The notes under the pieces: model-generated
Databases searched by the model: none
The model's input: only the letters and a program-made list of their open reading frames with translations
Told to the model about the DNA's origin: nothing
Part shown: positions 19,061-26,236 of the stretch, piece by piece
Position numbering within the stretch: the stretch's first letter is position 1
Layout of the letters: the number at the start of each line of letters is the position of its first letter
DNA from: Candidatus Poribacteria bacterium
Lineage (GTDB): Bacteria; Poribacteria; WGA-4E; WGA-3G
Reading direction: 5' to 3'
NCBI GenBank assembly: GCA_022827185.1
Contig: JAJDTM010000005.1
Coordinates: 248,001 to 312,000 of the forward strand
DNA length: 64,000 bases
Program-made: the position numbers and the translations under genes

Positions 19061-19096
19061 GTACCTAAGGTATATACCCTTATCGGATTAAAGGAA
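19061..19096 (+). pseudogene. Remnant of a methyltransferase 3' end between the endonuclease genes
   Basis: The 36 bases translate as VPKVYTLIGLKE, matching the last residues YPTEYIIIGLKE of the methyltransferase at 16947, and lie in the same position before the second endonuclease gene as the true 3' end does before the first. This shows the duplicated unit included at least the methyltransferase tail; the rest of the 160-base gap is not recognisable as coding. Confidence 0.6.
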
Positions 19097-19105
19097 TGGA
19101 CAACT

Positions 19106-19798
19106 GTGCAAAATTTTGAAGATTTGAAAAATTTGTATCACGAAATGGAAGATGAAAAAGGTGAAGATACCTACAAATATATGCCTGAACTCTTGCAGAG
19201 GGCAGAGGAACTTCATCGGGCGTACCATATTGAACATAAAACAGGCAAAGACATAGGTCAAAGTTGGCGTTCATTTAAGGGAAAGAACTTTCAAAAATTG
19301 ATTCAATACATTATCACGGAGTCAATTGAAAAACTTGGGTTGAAAGTGGTTAACGACAATAAATTAGAGAATAGACAACTCTCGCCACAATTAGATACCG
19401 TTAAGCGAAACCTAACAATTGATTATGGGGAATTTGGTTTACTCCTACCTGATGCTGATATTGTTGTTTACAATCCTGAAGATTCACAAATTATCGCTAT
19501 TATTTCAAGTAAAACTTCTTTGGCAGAACGAGTTGCTCAGACAGGCTATTGGAAATTCAAACTTCTGGAAGGTAAAGATACAAAACATATCAAGGTTTAT
19601 TTGATTACATCGGATGCAAAGAAAGACTTGACACGGATGGATACTGTGACAGATTCTAAAAAGAAATCACGAATCATTGCAGAGGTAGAACTTGATGGGA
19701 CTTATGTACTAACGACGGAGGAATTGGAGGAGAACGACAAAGTCAAACTATTTGAGCATTTCATTGAGGATCTTAAACAGGTCATAGGAGAGAACTAA
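19106..19798 (+). CDS. BsaWI-like type II restriction endonuclease, copy 2
   Basis: 230 residues, clearly paralogous along the full length to the 18266 product (SWRSFKGKNFQKLIQYII, LLPDADIVVYNPEDSQIIAI, ISSKTSLAERVAQTGYWKF). The Glu of the FEKLI helix in copy 1 is Gln63 here (GAA to CAA); in the related BsaWI enzyme this position is Glu. If it is an active-site residue, this copy may be inactive as a nuclease. The PD...SSK core is kept. GTG start behind AAAGGA. It could be a second specificity, a heterodimer partner or a decoy. Confidence 0.72.
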   Translation: MQNFEDLKNLYHEMEDEKGEDTYKYMPELLQRAEELHRAYHIEHKTGKDIGQSWRSFKGKNFQKLIQYIITESIEKLGLKVVNDNKLENRQLSPQLDTVKRNLTIDYGEFGLLLPDADIVVYNPEDSQIIAIISSKTSLAERVAQTGYWKFKLLEGKDTKHIKVYLITSDAKKDLTRMDTVTDSKKKSRIIAEVELDGTYVLTTEELEENDKVKLFEHFIEDLKQVIGEN

Positions 19799-19805
19799 TA
19801 ACATA

Positions 19806-20699
19806 ATGAAAATAGCAAATGCCCCGTGTTCTTGGGGTGTACTTGAGTTTGAGTTGGATGGTGATGCACCCGGCTACGCACAGGTGTTAGACGAGATGCA
19901 CGCCATCGGTTACATCGGTACCGAGTTGGGAGATTGGGGGTTTATGCCGACGCATGCGGGGCAGCTTCGCGACGAACTTGCGAAACGAGAATTAACACTC
20001 TTAGGTGCGTTCGTAGGTGTTGCGCTTGCTGATCCTGAGACGCGCACAGCAGGAGAAGCAACGGCACTGCGTCACGCTCGCTTGTTAGCGGATGTCGGCG
20101 GAAAGATGCCCTTCATCGTGCTTTCAGATGACAACGCTACTACGGAACTCCGTACCCGCTATGCGGGTCGTGTCCGACCTGAACACGGGTTAGTACCCGC
20201 ACAATGGAATACTTTTGTCGATGGCGTGCACCGGATCGCACAATCGGTGAGAGATGAAACCGGACTTCGCACGGTCTTTCATCCGCACTGTGCGGGATAT
20301 ATAGAGACAGCAGCAGAGATTGACACACTCATGGAACGCACGGATCCTGACCTCGTTGGCCTGTGTTTCGATACGGGACATTACCGATTCGGCGGCGGTG
20401 ATCCGATTCAGGCATTTGCACGACACGCGGACCGGATCTGGCACGTCCACTTCAAGGATTGCCATCCTGACATCGCTGCTCGTTCTCGGAGAGATGGATG
20501 GGATTACTTCGCCTCTGTCGGCAACGGCGTTTTTTGTGAGTTAGGGAAAGGCGATGTCGATTTTCCGGCGTTCCTTGCGGAATTAAGAAATCGGGACTAC
20601 GACGGTTGGATCGTTGTAGAGCAGGATGTCTTACCGGGGATGGGCAGCCCTTACGAGAGTGCGGCGCGGAATCTGCGGTATCTGCGTTCAATTCTATAG
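19806..20699 (+). CDS. IolE/IolI-like sugar phosphate isomerase or inosose dehydratase
   Basis: 297-residue TIM-barrel protein of the xylose isomerase-like/AP endonuclease 2 superfamily. Metal-site motifs include FHPHCAGYIET, GLCFDTGHYRFGGGD and HVHFKDCH, with a final Glu in WIVVEQD. The opening IANAPCSWGVLEFE is common in inositol-linked members. The iolG gene follows 47 bases later, so conversion of an inosose-type keto-inositol is the likely step. Start ATG at 19806, seven bases after the endonuclease stop, with a weak binding site. Confidence 0.82.
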   Translation: MKIANAPCSWGVLEFELDGDAPGYAQVLDEMHAIGYIGTELGDWGFMPTHAGQLRDELAKRELTLLGAFVGVALADPETRTAGEATALRHARLLADVGGKMPFIVLSDDNATTELRTRYAGRVRPEHGLVPAQWNTFVDGVHRIAQSVRDETGLRTVFHPHCAGYIETAAEIDTLMERTDPDLVGLCFDTGHYRFGGGDPIQAFARHADRIWHVHFKDCHPDIAARSRRDGWDYFASVGNGVFCELGKGDVDFPAFLAELRNRDYDGWIVVEQDVLPGMGSPYESAARNLRYLRSIL

Positions 20700-20746
20700 C
20701 GATAAAATCGAAATTGGCGGACAGCGTTGGCGTTAGGAGACCTTTG

Positions 20747-21769
20747 ATGAATAATAAACCCTCAAAAATCGGTGTCGGTGTTATTGGTGCAGGACGTATC
20801 GGCAAACTTCACATTGAACACCTCGCTCAGAATATACCAGAGGTTGAACTGGTTGCGATTTGTAGCTTGAACCATCAGGGTGCCGAATCCGTTGCTGAAC
20901 AGTTTAATGTCCCGAAAGTGACAACCGATTATAACGCGCTTTTGGCGGATCCGCAGATTGATGCAGTGCTTGTTACCTCTTCAACCGATACACATGTCGA
21001 GATCAGCCAAGCCGCGGCGCAGGCGCGGAAACATATTTTTTGCGAGAAACCGATCGCTTTTGATCTTGAACAGATTGACGAAACCTTAGCGATTGTCGAA
21101 GAGGCTGGTGTGAAATTTCAGATCGGTTTTAATCGTAGGTTCGATGCGAGTTTTAAGCGTGTACGGGAAGCGGTTGTCTCTGGCGAGATTGGCGAACCCC
21201 ATATCATGCGTATCACGAGCCGAGACCCGGCACCACCGCCGATTGAATACGTTAAGGTCTCCGGTGGGATTTTTCTTGACATGACGATCCACGATTTCGA
21301 TATGGCGCGCTATCTCGTTGGGGATGAAGTTGTTGAAGTCTACGCGACGGGCGGCGTGCGTGTTGATCCACAGATCGGTGAGGCAGGCGATATTGACACG
21401 ACGGTTATCACCTTACGATTTCAGAATGGGGTGATTGGAACGATTGATAACAGTCGGGAGGCGGTTTACGGCTACGATCAACGGGTTGAGGTGTTCGGTT
21501 CCAAGGGGATGGTTACGGCGGCGAATCCACCGACGGATACTGTTACCTTCAGTGGTAGCGAAGGGACCCGTGCTGCATCGCCTCCGTATTTCTTTGTGGA
21601 ACGCTACAAACCGGCATTTCTCTCCGAATTACAAGCATTCTTCACGTGTATTCAGGAAGATACGCCACCGCCGGTTACAGGTTCGGATGGTCGCGCACCT
21701 GTCGTGATGGGATTCGCAGCGTTGAAGTCGCTTCGCGAAAACCGTCCTGTCCTTTTGTCGGAAATTTAA
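20747..21769 (+). CDS. iolG: Inositol 2-dehydrogenase (Gfo/Idh/MocA family)
   Basis: NAD-dependent oxidation of myo-inositol to scyllo-inosose. Rossmann motif GVIGAGRIGKLH at the N-terminus; catalytic EKPIAFD lysine; DMTIHDFDMARYLVGDEVVE and NSREAVYGYDQRVEVFG are typical of IolG. 340 residues from the ATG at 20747, which has TAGGAGA upstream; the track start at 20606 overlaps the previous gene by 94 bases and lacks support. Together with the IolE-like gene, and mmsA 9 kb upstream, it forms part of an inositol degradation route. Confidence 0.9.
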   Translation: MNNKPSKIGVGVIGAGRIGKLHIEHLAQNIPEVELVAICSLNHQGAESVAEQFNVPKVTTDYNALLADPQIDAVLVTSSTDTHVEISQAAAQARKHIFCEKPIAFDLEQIDETLAIVEEAGVKFQIGFNRRFDASFKRVREAVVSGEIGEPHIMRITSRDPAPPPIEYVKVSGGIFLDMTIHDFDMARYLVGDEVVEVYATGGVRVDPQIGEAGDIDTTVITLRFQNGVIGTIDNSREAVYGYDQRVEVFGSKGMVTAANPPTDTVTFSGSEGTRAASPPYFFVERYKPAFLSELQAFFTCIQEDTPPPVTGSDGRAPVVMGFAALKSLRENRPVLLSEI

Positions 21770-21898
21770 CCCCCTAAATCCCCCTTATCAGGGGACTTTA
21801 ATTTGTTATTTAACCCCCTAAAGAATCAACGGTATGAATGCCGTATGGCATTCCCCGCCCCTTATCAGGGGGACTTTAAGAGGAGATGCGTAAGTCGT
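21770..21898. mobile_element. MITE-like element, copy D, left end missing
   Basis: Contains two units of AACCCCCTAAATCCCCC / CTTATCAGGGGGACTTTAA and ends in GATGCGTAAGTCGTA, close to the family right end TGCGTAAGTCCTA. The left inverted repeat is absent; the homology starts at the iolG stop codon. It fills the gap between convergent iolG and the ABC ATPase gene. The interior matches copy C at 42262. Confidence 0.6.
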
Positions 21899-21910
21899 AT
21901 TGAAGGTGCT

Positions 21911-22645
21911 TTATTCGCCTTCACCGCCGACTTCACCGACTTCGATTTCAATCTCGTCTCGATTTCGGATACGTTCCACGAGTCCATCCCGGATGTCCAC
22001 AATCCTGTCAGAGACATCGAGCATCTTCAGGTCGTGCGTTGCTGAAATTACAGTGACACCTTGCTCCGTATTCAAGCGTTTAATGAGGTCAATAATCTCA
22101 CGTCCTGTAATGGTATCAAGGTTCGCTGTCGGTTCATCGGCAAGGACGATGCTTGGATCATTTGCGAGTGCTCTGGCAATAGCGACGCGTTGGCGTTGAC
22201 CCCCAGAGAGTTCATCGGGCAGGTGGTACATCCTGTCCCCTAAGCCTACCATATCCAACAACTTTTCCGCTTTTTGATTGCGTTCTTTCTCAGAAATCCC
22301 TGCGAAAATCATCGGTAGCGTCACGTTGCCGTGCGCGCTCCGCACGTGCAGCAAGTTGTAACTCTGGAAAATATAACCCACGCGGTGGCACCGAAACGCC
22401 GCAATCTGTCTTTGCGAAAGTTGCGACATATTTTGCCCATCAATGTAGACCTGTCCCTCTGTCGGTCGGTCAAGCGCACCGATCATGTTAAAGAGCGTGG
22501 ATTTGCCGGAGCCGGAGGGCCCCATGAGCGAGATATACTCCCCGCGTTCGATTTCAATATTGATGCCATCCAAAGCACGAAGAATGTTTGAACCCATGCG
22601 GTATTCTTTGACAACATCTTCCGTTTTCACAACGATATCATTCAT
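21911..22645 (-). CDS. ABC transporter ATP-binding protein (MacB/LolD type)
   Basis: 244 residues with Walker [20 protein letters not shown]-loop region YIFQSYNLLHVRSAHGNV, signature LSGGQRQRVAIARAL, Walker B IVLADEPTANLD and H-loop ISATHD. This is the LolD/MacB/FtsE-like group that works with FtsX-fold permeases by mechanotransmission. The permease gene lies two bases upstream on the same strand. The C-terminal tail is acidic (EIEIEVGEVGGEGE). Substrate unknown. Confidence 0.92.
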   Translation of the reverse strand: MNDIVVKTEDVVKEYRMGSNILRALDGINIEIERGEYISLMGPSGSGKSTLFNMIGALDRPTEGQVYIDGQNMSQLSQRQIAAFRCHRVGYIFQSYNLLHVRSAHGNVTLPMIFAGISEKERNQKAEKLLDMVGLGDRMYHLPDELSGGQRQRVAIARALANDPSIVLADEPTANLDTITGREIIDLIKRLNTEQGVTVISATHDLKMLDVSDRIVDIRDGLVERIRNRDEIEIEVGEVGGEGE

Positions 22646-22647
22646 AA

Positions 22648-23325
22648 TTATACCTCAGTACGCATCGCTTCAGCGGGCGGGAGTTTCGCAGCACGCCACG
22701 CAGGGAACGATGAACCGATCACTGCCAAAATCATACCGAGTATACACCCAAGTAAAATGACGATGATCACACCGAGCTGCATCGGTCCGTTTTCAGGTTG
22801 TGCAGGTAATAGGGGGAAATAGAAAAAGAGGTCTAATCCGTAATCTTTAAGTCCTAAAAGTACCGCGCCCAACGTTCCGATGAGCGCACCGATAAGCGCG
22901 CCTGAGAACCCCTGAAATCCTGATTCAAGTAGGAACAGTCTCACCACAAATCCATCTAACGCACCGAGACATTTCATTGTACCAATTTCGCGGAAACGCT
23001 CTGTTACTGCCATCAGCATTGAGTTGGCGATCCCTACGACACAGACAATCAAGGACATAACAATGAGCCATATATCTTTTGTGGAAATACCTTGTTCCGT
23101 TGTCTCTTCAAAAGTGTTAATTGTTGTTTGTCGTCCGCTCTCCTGTAGCGCGACACCGATTTCGTTATTTGTCCATACCGAAACCAGAAACGCAATACCC
23201 AGTGTAATGCCTGCTGTCGTGATGATTGAACGACCAAAACGGATTTTCAGACTCTGGAAACTAATCCGTAGCGATTCTACGAAGGGCAGATCAATCTGTT
23301 CTTCAATGGGTGTTCTTTGCTGCAA
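22648..23325 (-). CDS. FtsX/MacB-fold ABC transporter permease, short form
   Basis: 225 residues with a hydrophobic segment near residues 34-52, then three in the FtsX-like C-terminal region (about 83-103, 133-157 and 186-210) with the conserved RFREIGTMKCLGA and a C-terminal PAWRAAKLPPAEAMR. MacB-type permeases usually carry a periplasmic domain of about 200 residues between the first and second helices; here only about 30 residues remain, so the periplasmic part is nearly absent. The frame is intact. It is coupled to the ATPase (2-base gap). Confidence 0.85.
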   Translation of the reverse strand: MQQRTPIEEQIDLPFVESLRISFQSLKIRFGRSIITTAGITLGIAFLVSVWTNNEIGVALQESGRQTTINTFEETTEQGISTKDIWLIVMSLIVCVVGIANSMLMAVTERFREIGTMKCLGALDGFVVRLFLLESGFQGFSGALIGALIGTLGAVLLGLKDYGLDLFFYFPLLPAQPENGPMQLGVIIVILLGCILGMILAVIGSSFPAWRAAKLPPAEAMRTEV

Positions 23326-23424
23326 ATCTTTGTCTCCTTGTTGTTATTTTGTTTCATACGAGTGTATTATATCAAATTTACGATTTCAAGTCAAATTTTT
23401 CATGCAGACTTATAGTTCTGCCTA

Positions 23425-23495
23425 TCTGCTAATCTTGAAAATCCTGATTCAGATAACTGAAAACCGACTGCTGATGGCTGACTGCTTCTATAGCA
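23425..23495. repeat. AATCCTGATTCAG and AACTGAAAACC repeat tract
   Basis: Contains AATCTTGAAAATCCTGATTC followed by AGATAACTGAAAACC and GACTGCTGATGGCTGACTGC. Related strings occur at 3597, 29721-29852, 33249, 47565, 61630 and 63206. It lies between divergently transcribed genes. Confidence 0.55.
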
Positions 23496-23546
23496 TTGAC
23501 TTTTCAATTTTAGGCTGTTATACTGAAGGCAAGGCAGGACAAACCG

Positions 23547-24140
23547 ATGCTCCGAAAATTTTTCTTTATCCTACTGCTATTAGTGTGCTACGGGACTCCG
23601 ATTGCTGCACACGATGCTTTCTATCCGCATCATCGTGAGGATTTTGAGAACATGGCGCGCCGTCGTGAATTACGAACGACTGTCCTTCTCAGCACGGCTG
23701 CTTTTCTCTGTGTCCTTGGGACAGTCGTCTACGTCGCCTTGCGGCGAAACACAACTGAGAGTGATGTTGACGAAGCTGATACAAAAACGGCTCAAGAACA
23801 TTTGGAACATGCCATAAATAGAGCCGCAAATGCTGCACAACAGGTACTTAAGGCAAAGGGAGATGTCGCGGCGGCTGCCACAGTATGCCTCACAACCTAT
23901 GCTGAGGCGTGCGGCGCGACATGGCAACAGCGTTCCTACGGACAGCCGCATCCAGAATCAATTCCATACCAGATACGATGTAAAATTGGATCGGATGTTG
24001 TCACGCTCAGCATCAACACCAAAGTCATCCAATTGAAGGTAGAACGCGGTTTATCTAAAACAGGTTTCGGCTCGCCAGGATCCTCAAAAAGTACCAGTGC
24101 GACTGTTGTCCTGGAAAGATCGGATAAGGGAGCGGAATAG
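23547..24140 (+). CDS. Hypothetical membrane protein
   Basis: 197 residues: a signal-like hydrophobic start (about residues 4-19), a second hydrophobic segment at about 45-66 (VLLSTAAFLCVLGTVVYVAL), then a helical Ala-rich part with two cysteines and a beta-like end. I recognise no family. No clear binding site precedes the ATG at 23547 (CAAGGCAGGACAAACCG). Codon pattern and the two membrane segments support a real gene. Confidence 0.65.
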   Translation: MLRKFFFILLLLVCYGTPIAAHDAFYPHHREDFENMARRRELRTTVLLSTAAFLCVLGTVVYVALRRNTTESDVDEADTKTAQEHLEHAINRAANAAQQVLKAKGDVAAAATVCLTTYAEACGATWQQRSYGQPHPESIPYQIRCKIGSDVVTLSINTKVIQLKVERGLSKTGFGSPGSSKSTSATVVLERSDKGAE

Positions 24141-24151
24141 GGGGTTGCAAG

Positions 24152-24901
24152 TCACGCTGTAAGTCGATTGATGAGTGAAGCACTATAACCCGCACCGAAA
24201 CCGTTATCAATGTTCACAACGGTAACACCAGATGCACAACTATTTAGCATCCCTAACAGCGCAGCAAGTCCGCCAAAACTTGCGCCGTAGCCGATACTGG
24301 TGGGTACTGCAATGACAGGACAGTCCACCAATCCACCGACAACACTCGGCAGCGCGCCTTCCATACCCGCAACAACGATGATAACACGGGCTGTCAAGAG
24401 TTTTTCGTGGTTTCCTATTAAACGGTGCAATCCGGCTACGCCGACATCGTAGAGGCGTTCGGGTTGGTTACCCATCATCAGTGCCGTTTCGGCGGCTTCC
24501 TCCGCGACTGGCAGATCAGATGTGCCGGCAGAGACAACGAGAATCCCCGGCATGCCTTCATCTTCAGATTGTCTGACGGTAATCGTACGTGCGAGGTCGT
24601 TATAGCGTGCCGCGGGCTGGATTGCTTTTATCGCTTCGTACATGTCTGAGGTCGCGCGAGTTGCGAGGAGTGGGTGTCCGGCGGAGAGGATGCGTTCACT
24701 AATCTGCTTAACGTGTTCAACAGTCTTCCCTTGGCAGAAAATGACTTCAGGAAATCCTGTGCGCAGCTGACGATGGTGATCTATTTTTGAAAACCCTAAA
24801 TCTTCAAACGGAAGCGTACGGAGAGATTGCAGCGCATCATCCACCGCAACCTCTCCGTCTTTAACCTGTTCAAGCAAGGTTTTTAACTTTTCGATTTCCA
24901 T
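24152..24901 (-). CDS. larB: LarB, pyridinium-3,5-biscarboxylate synthase
   Basis: LarB carboxylates and hydrolyses nicotinic acid adenine dinucleotide in the first step of nickel-pincer nucleotide cofactor synthesis. The 249 residues show the family's N-terminal part ([11 protein letters not shown]) and C-terminal PurE-like domain with [27 protein letters not shown] and [16 protein letters not shown]. The start overlaps the YtxH gene stop by one base (TAATG), so they are coupled. larC and larE are not in the window, so the cofactor's user here is unknown. Confidence 0.9.
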   Translation of the reverse strand: MEIEKLKTLLEQVKDGEVAVDDALQSLRTLPFEDLGFSKIDHHRQLRTGFPEVIFCQGKTVEHVKQISERILSAGHPLLATRATSDMYEAIKAIQPAARYNDLARTITVRQSEDEGMPGILVVSAGTSDLPVAEEAAETALMMGNQPERLYDVGVAGLHRLIGNHEKLLTARVIIVVAGMEGALPSVVGGLVDCPVIAVPTSIGYGASFGGLAALLGMLNSCASGVTVVNIDNGFGAGYSASLINRLTA

Positions 24902-25311
24902 TAGGCTTCTTCGGTAGCCTCTTCATCGGCTCCATCGTCGGCACCGATGCCAGGAATGGACTCAGCGATTTTAGCACGAACATCTGCGGAGACTTTACGT
25001 CCCGTGTCCACAGCACTCTTCACCTGCTCGCCTGCTTCTTGGAGACGTTCCTTACTACTATCTACGATACCGTGAACGCTCTCTTTACCCTGTTCTACGA
25101 GCGTCTGAACGCCTTGTCGCGCATTATCAGATGCCTGATGTGCAAATTCAACCGTCCGGTTCTTTGCATCAATAGACGTGTCGCGAATCTTCTGTCGAGT
25201 CTCTTTGCCGGAATTCGGTGCATAGAGCAGGCTGACAACAGCACCTGCCATGAACCCAGCGAAAAAAGCAAAAACCATTGTTAGCCCGTTGTTCTGTCCA
25301 TCATTGCTCAT
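24901..25311 (-). CDS. YtxH domain protein
   Basis: 136 residues: one N-terminal hydrophobic segment ([21 protein letters not shown]) followed by the YtxH motif [12 protein letters not shown], then long amphipathic helix to about residue 118 and an acidic tail. YtxH proteins are membrane-anchored, general-stress-related proteins of unknown mechanism. ATG behind AGAAAGGAC. Coupled to larB, which is likely incidental. Confidence 0.85.
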   Translation of the reverse strand: MSNDGQNNGLTMVFAFFAGFMAGAVVSLLYAPNSGKETRQKIRDTSIDAKNRTVEFAHQASDNARQGVQTLVEQGKESVHGIVDSSKERLQEAGEQVKSAVDTGRKVSADVRAKIAESIPGIGADDGADEEATEEA

Positions 25312-25372
25312 TTTTTTGTCCTTTCTGTTAGATCGAATCTGTTTCGGTGCAGCTTGCCTACCAAAACTTATT

Positions 25373-25467
25373 TAGGACTTACGCATCCTCCCTTGCAGTC
25401 GGGGTTTGAAACCCCGACTGCAGTGCGTAATACATCTGTTATCATAGAAAAATGCGTAAGTCCTGTT
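25373..25467. mobile_element. MITE-like element, copy B (hairpin subtype)
   Basis: TAGGACTTACGCA at the left and TGCGTAAGTCCTGTTA at the right, an 11-13 bp terminal inverted repeat, around a central palindrome TGCAGTCGGGGTTT / AAACCCCGACTGCA. The right part GTTATCATAGAAAAATG matches copy A. It lies upstream of the YtxH-larB genes in the 286-base gap before DUF948; nothing else recognisable is in that gap. Confidence 0.75.
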
Positions 25468-25597
25468 ATTGTTGAAATTTACGAAGATTGACGCTAAAAG
25501 TTTCAATTCTCAGATTTATCTCTTAGTGTAATTTTTAATCCGTTTCTTGTGTAATTAAACGTCCCGATGCTTTTTAAGGTTGACAGTTAGACACTGC

Positions 25598-26164
25598 CTA
25601 ATTCGGTTCCGCGTCGGACGCATCGGGTGCCGTGGTATCTGCTTCTGGTGCTTGCGATTGTCCGGAAGCGAAACTATCCCATCCTGCTTTGATACCCTGC
25701 CATAAACTGACAATATCAGCAAGTGAGACCGCTATCTGGTTGCGAAAAAACGTCGCTTGTTCAATCGTCTGCCCAGAAAAACCGCTCACTTTCTGAACCA
25801 AGTCTTCGAGTTGTTGAATGCTTTGGTTCAGCGCACCACTCATCTCTTGGATGTTATGCACAGTGGGTTGAATTTCGGTCTCGCTAATCCCTTGTAAAGA
25901 TGCCGTCAACCCATTTAGATTTTGTAGTAGCTCGGGTAATTCCGCGTTCACCTCTTTCACTGTCTTATCCACATCCATAATCAGTTCCCCGATTTCCTGA
26001 TTAACGATGTTTTCTATGGAATTCAGGGTGTTTCGGACGCTATTGAGTGAATTGCGGAGGCTGCCGATTGCCGCGCAGAGATACCCCGCAAGTGCCGTGA
26101 GTGCAAGTAACAAAATACCGAGGCTAATTTTCCAAAAAATTGAACTAATAAAAGCCCAATCCAT
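25598..26164 (-). CDS. DUF948-like membrane-anchored coiled-coil protein
   Basis: 188 residues. One N-terminal membrane segment (about residues 10-32), then heptad-like helices (NSVRNTLNSIENIVNQEIGE...) to about residue 150 and a low-complexity tail. This matches DUF948 family layout, often found next to YtxH genes, as here. ATG behind AAAGGAGG. It is 72 bases downstream of alaS on the same strand and may be co-transcribed. Confidence 0.8.
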   Translation of the reverse strand: MDWAFISSIFWKISLGILLLALTALAGYLCAAIGSLRNSLNSVRNTLNSIENIVNQEIGELIMDVDKTVKEVNAELPELLQNLNGLTASLQGISETEIQPTVHNIQEMSGALNQSIQQLEDLVQKVSGFSGQTIEQATFFRNQIAVSLADIVSLWQGIKAGWDSFASGQSQAPEADTTAPDASDAEPN

Positions 26165-26236
26165 AAATCCTCCTTTACACGCCCGCTGTAGGACATCATC
26201 CCACAGTAAACAAACTTTTCAGGTGTCTCCACAAAC

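Noticed and set aside
20606-20746. N-terminal extension of the iolG ORF
   Set aside because: Overlaps the IolE-like gene by 94 bases; TAGGAGA supports ATG 20747 and the Rossmann motif follows normally.
24425-24649. 74-aa plus-strand ORF within larB
   Set aside because: Antisense shadow of the conserved LarB C-terminal domain.
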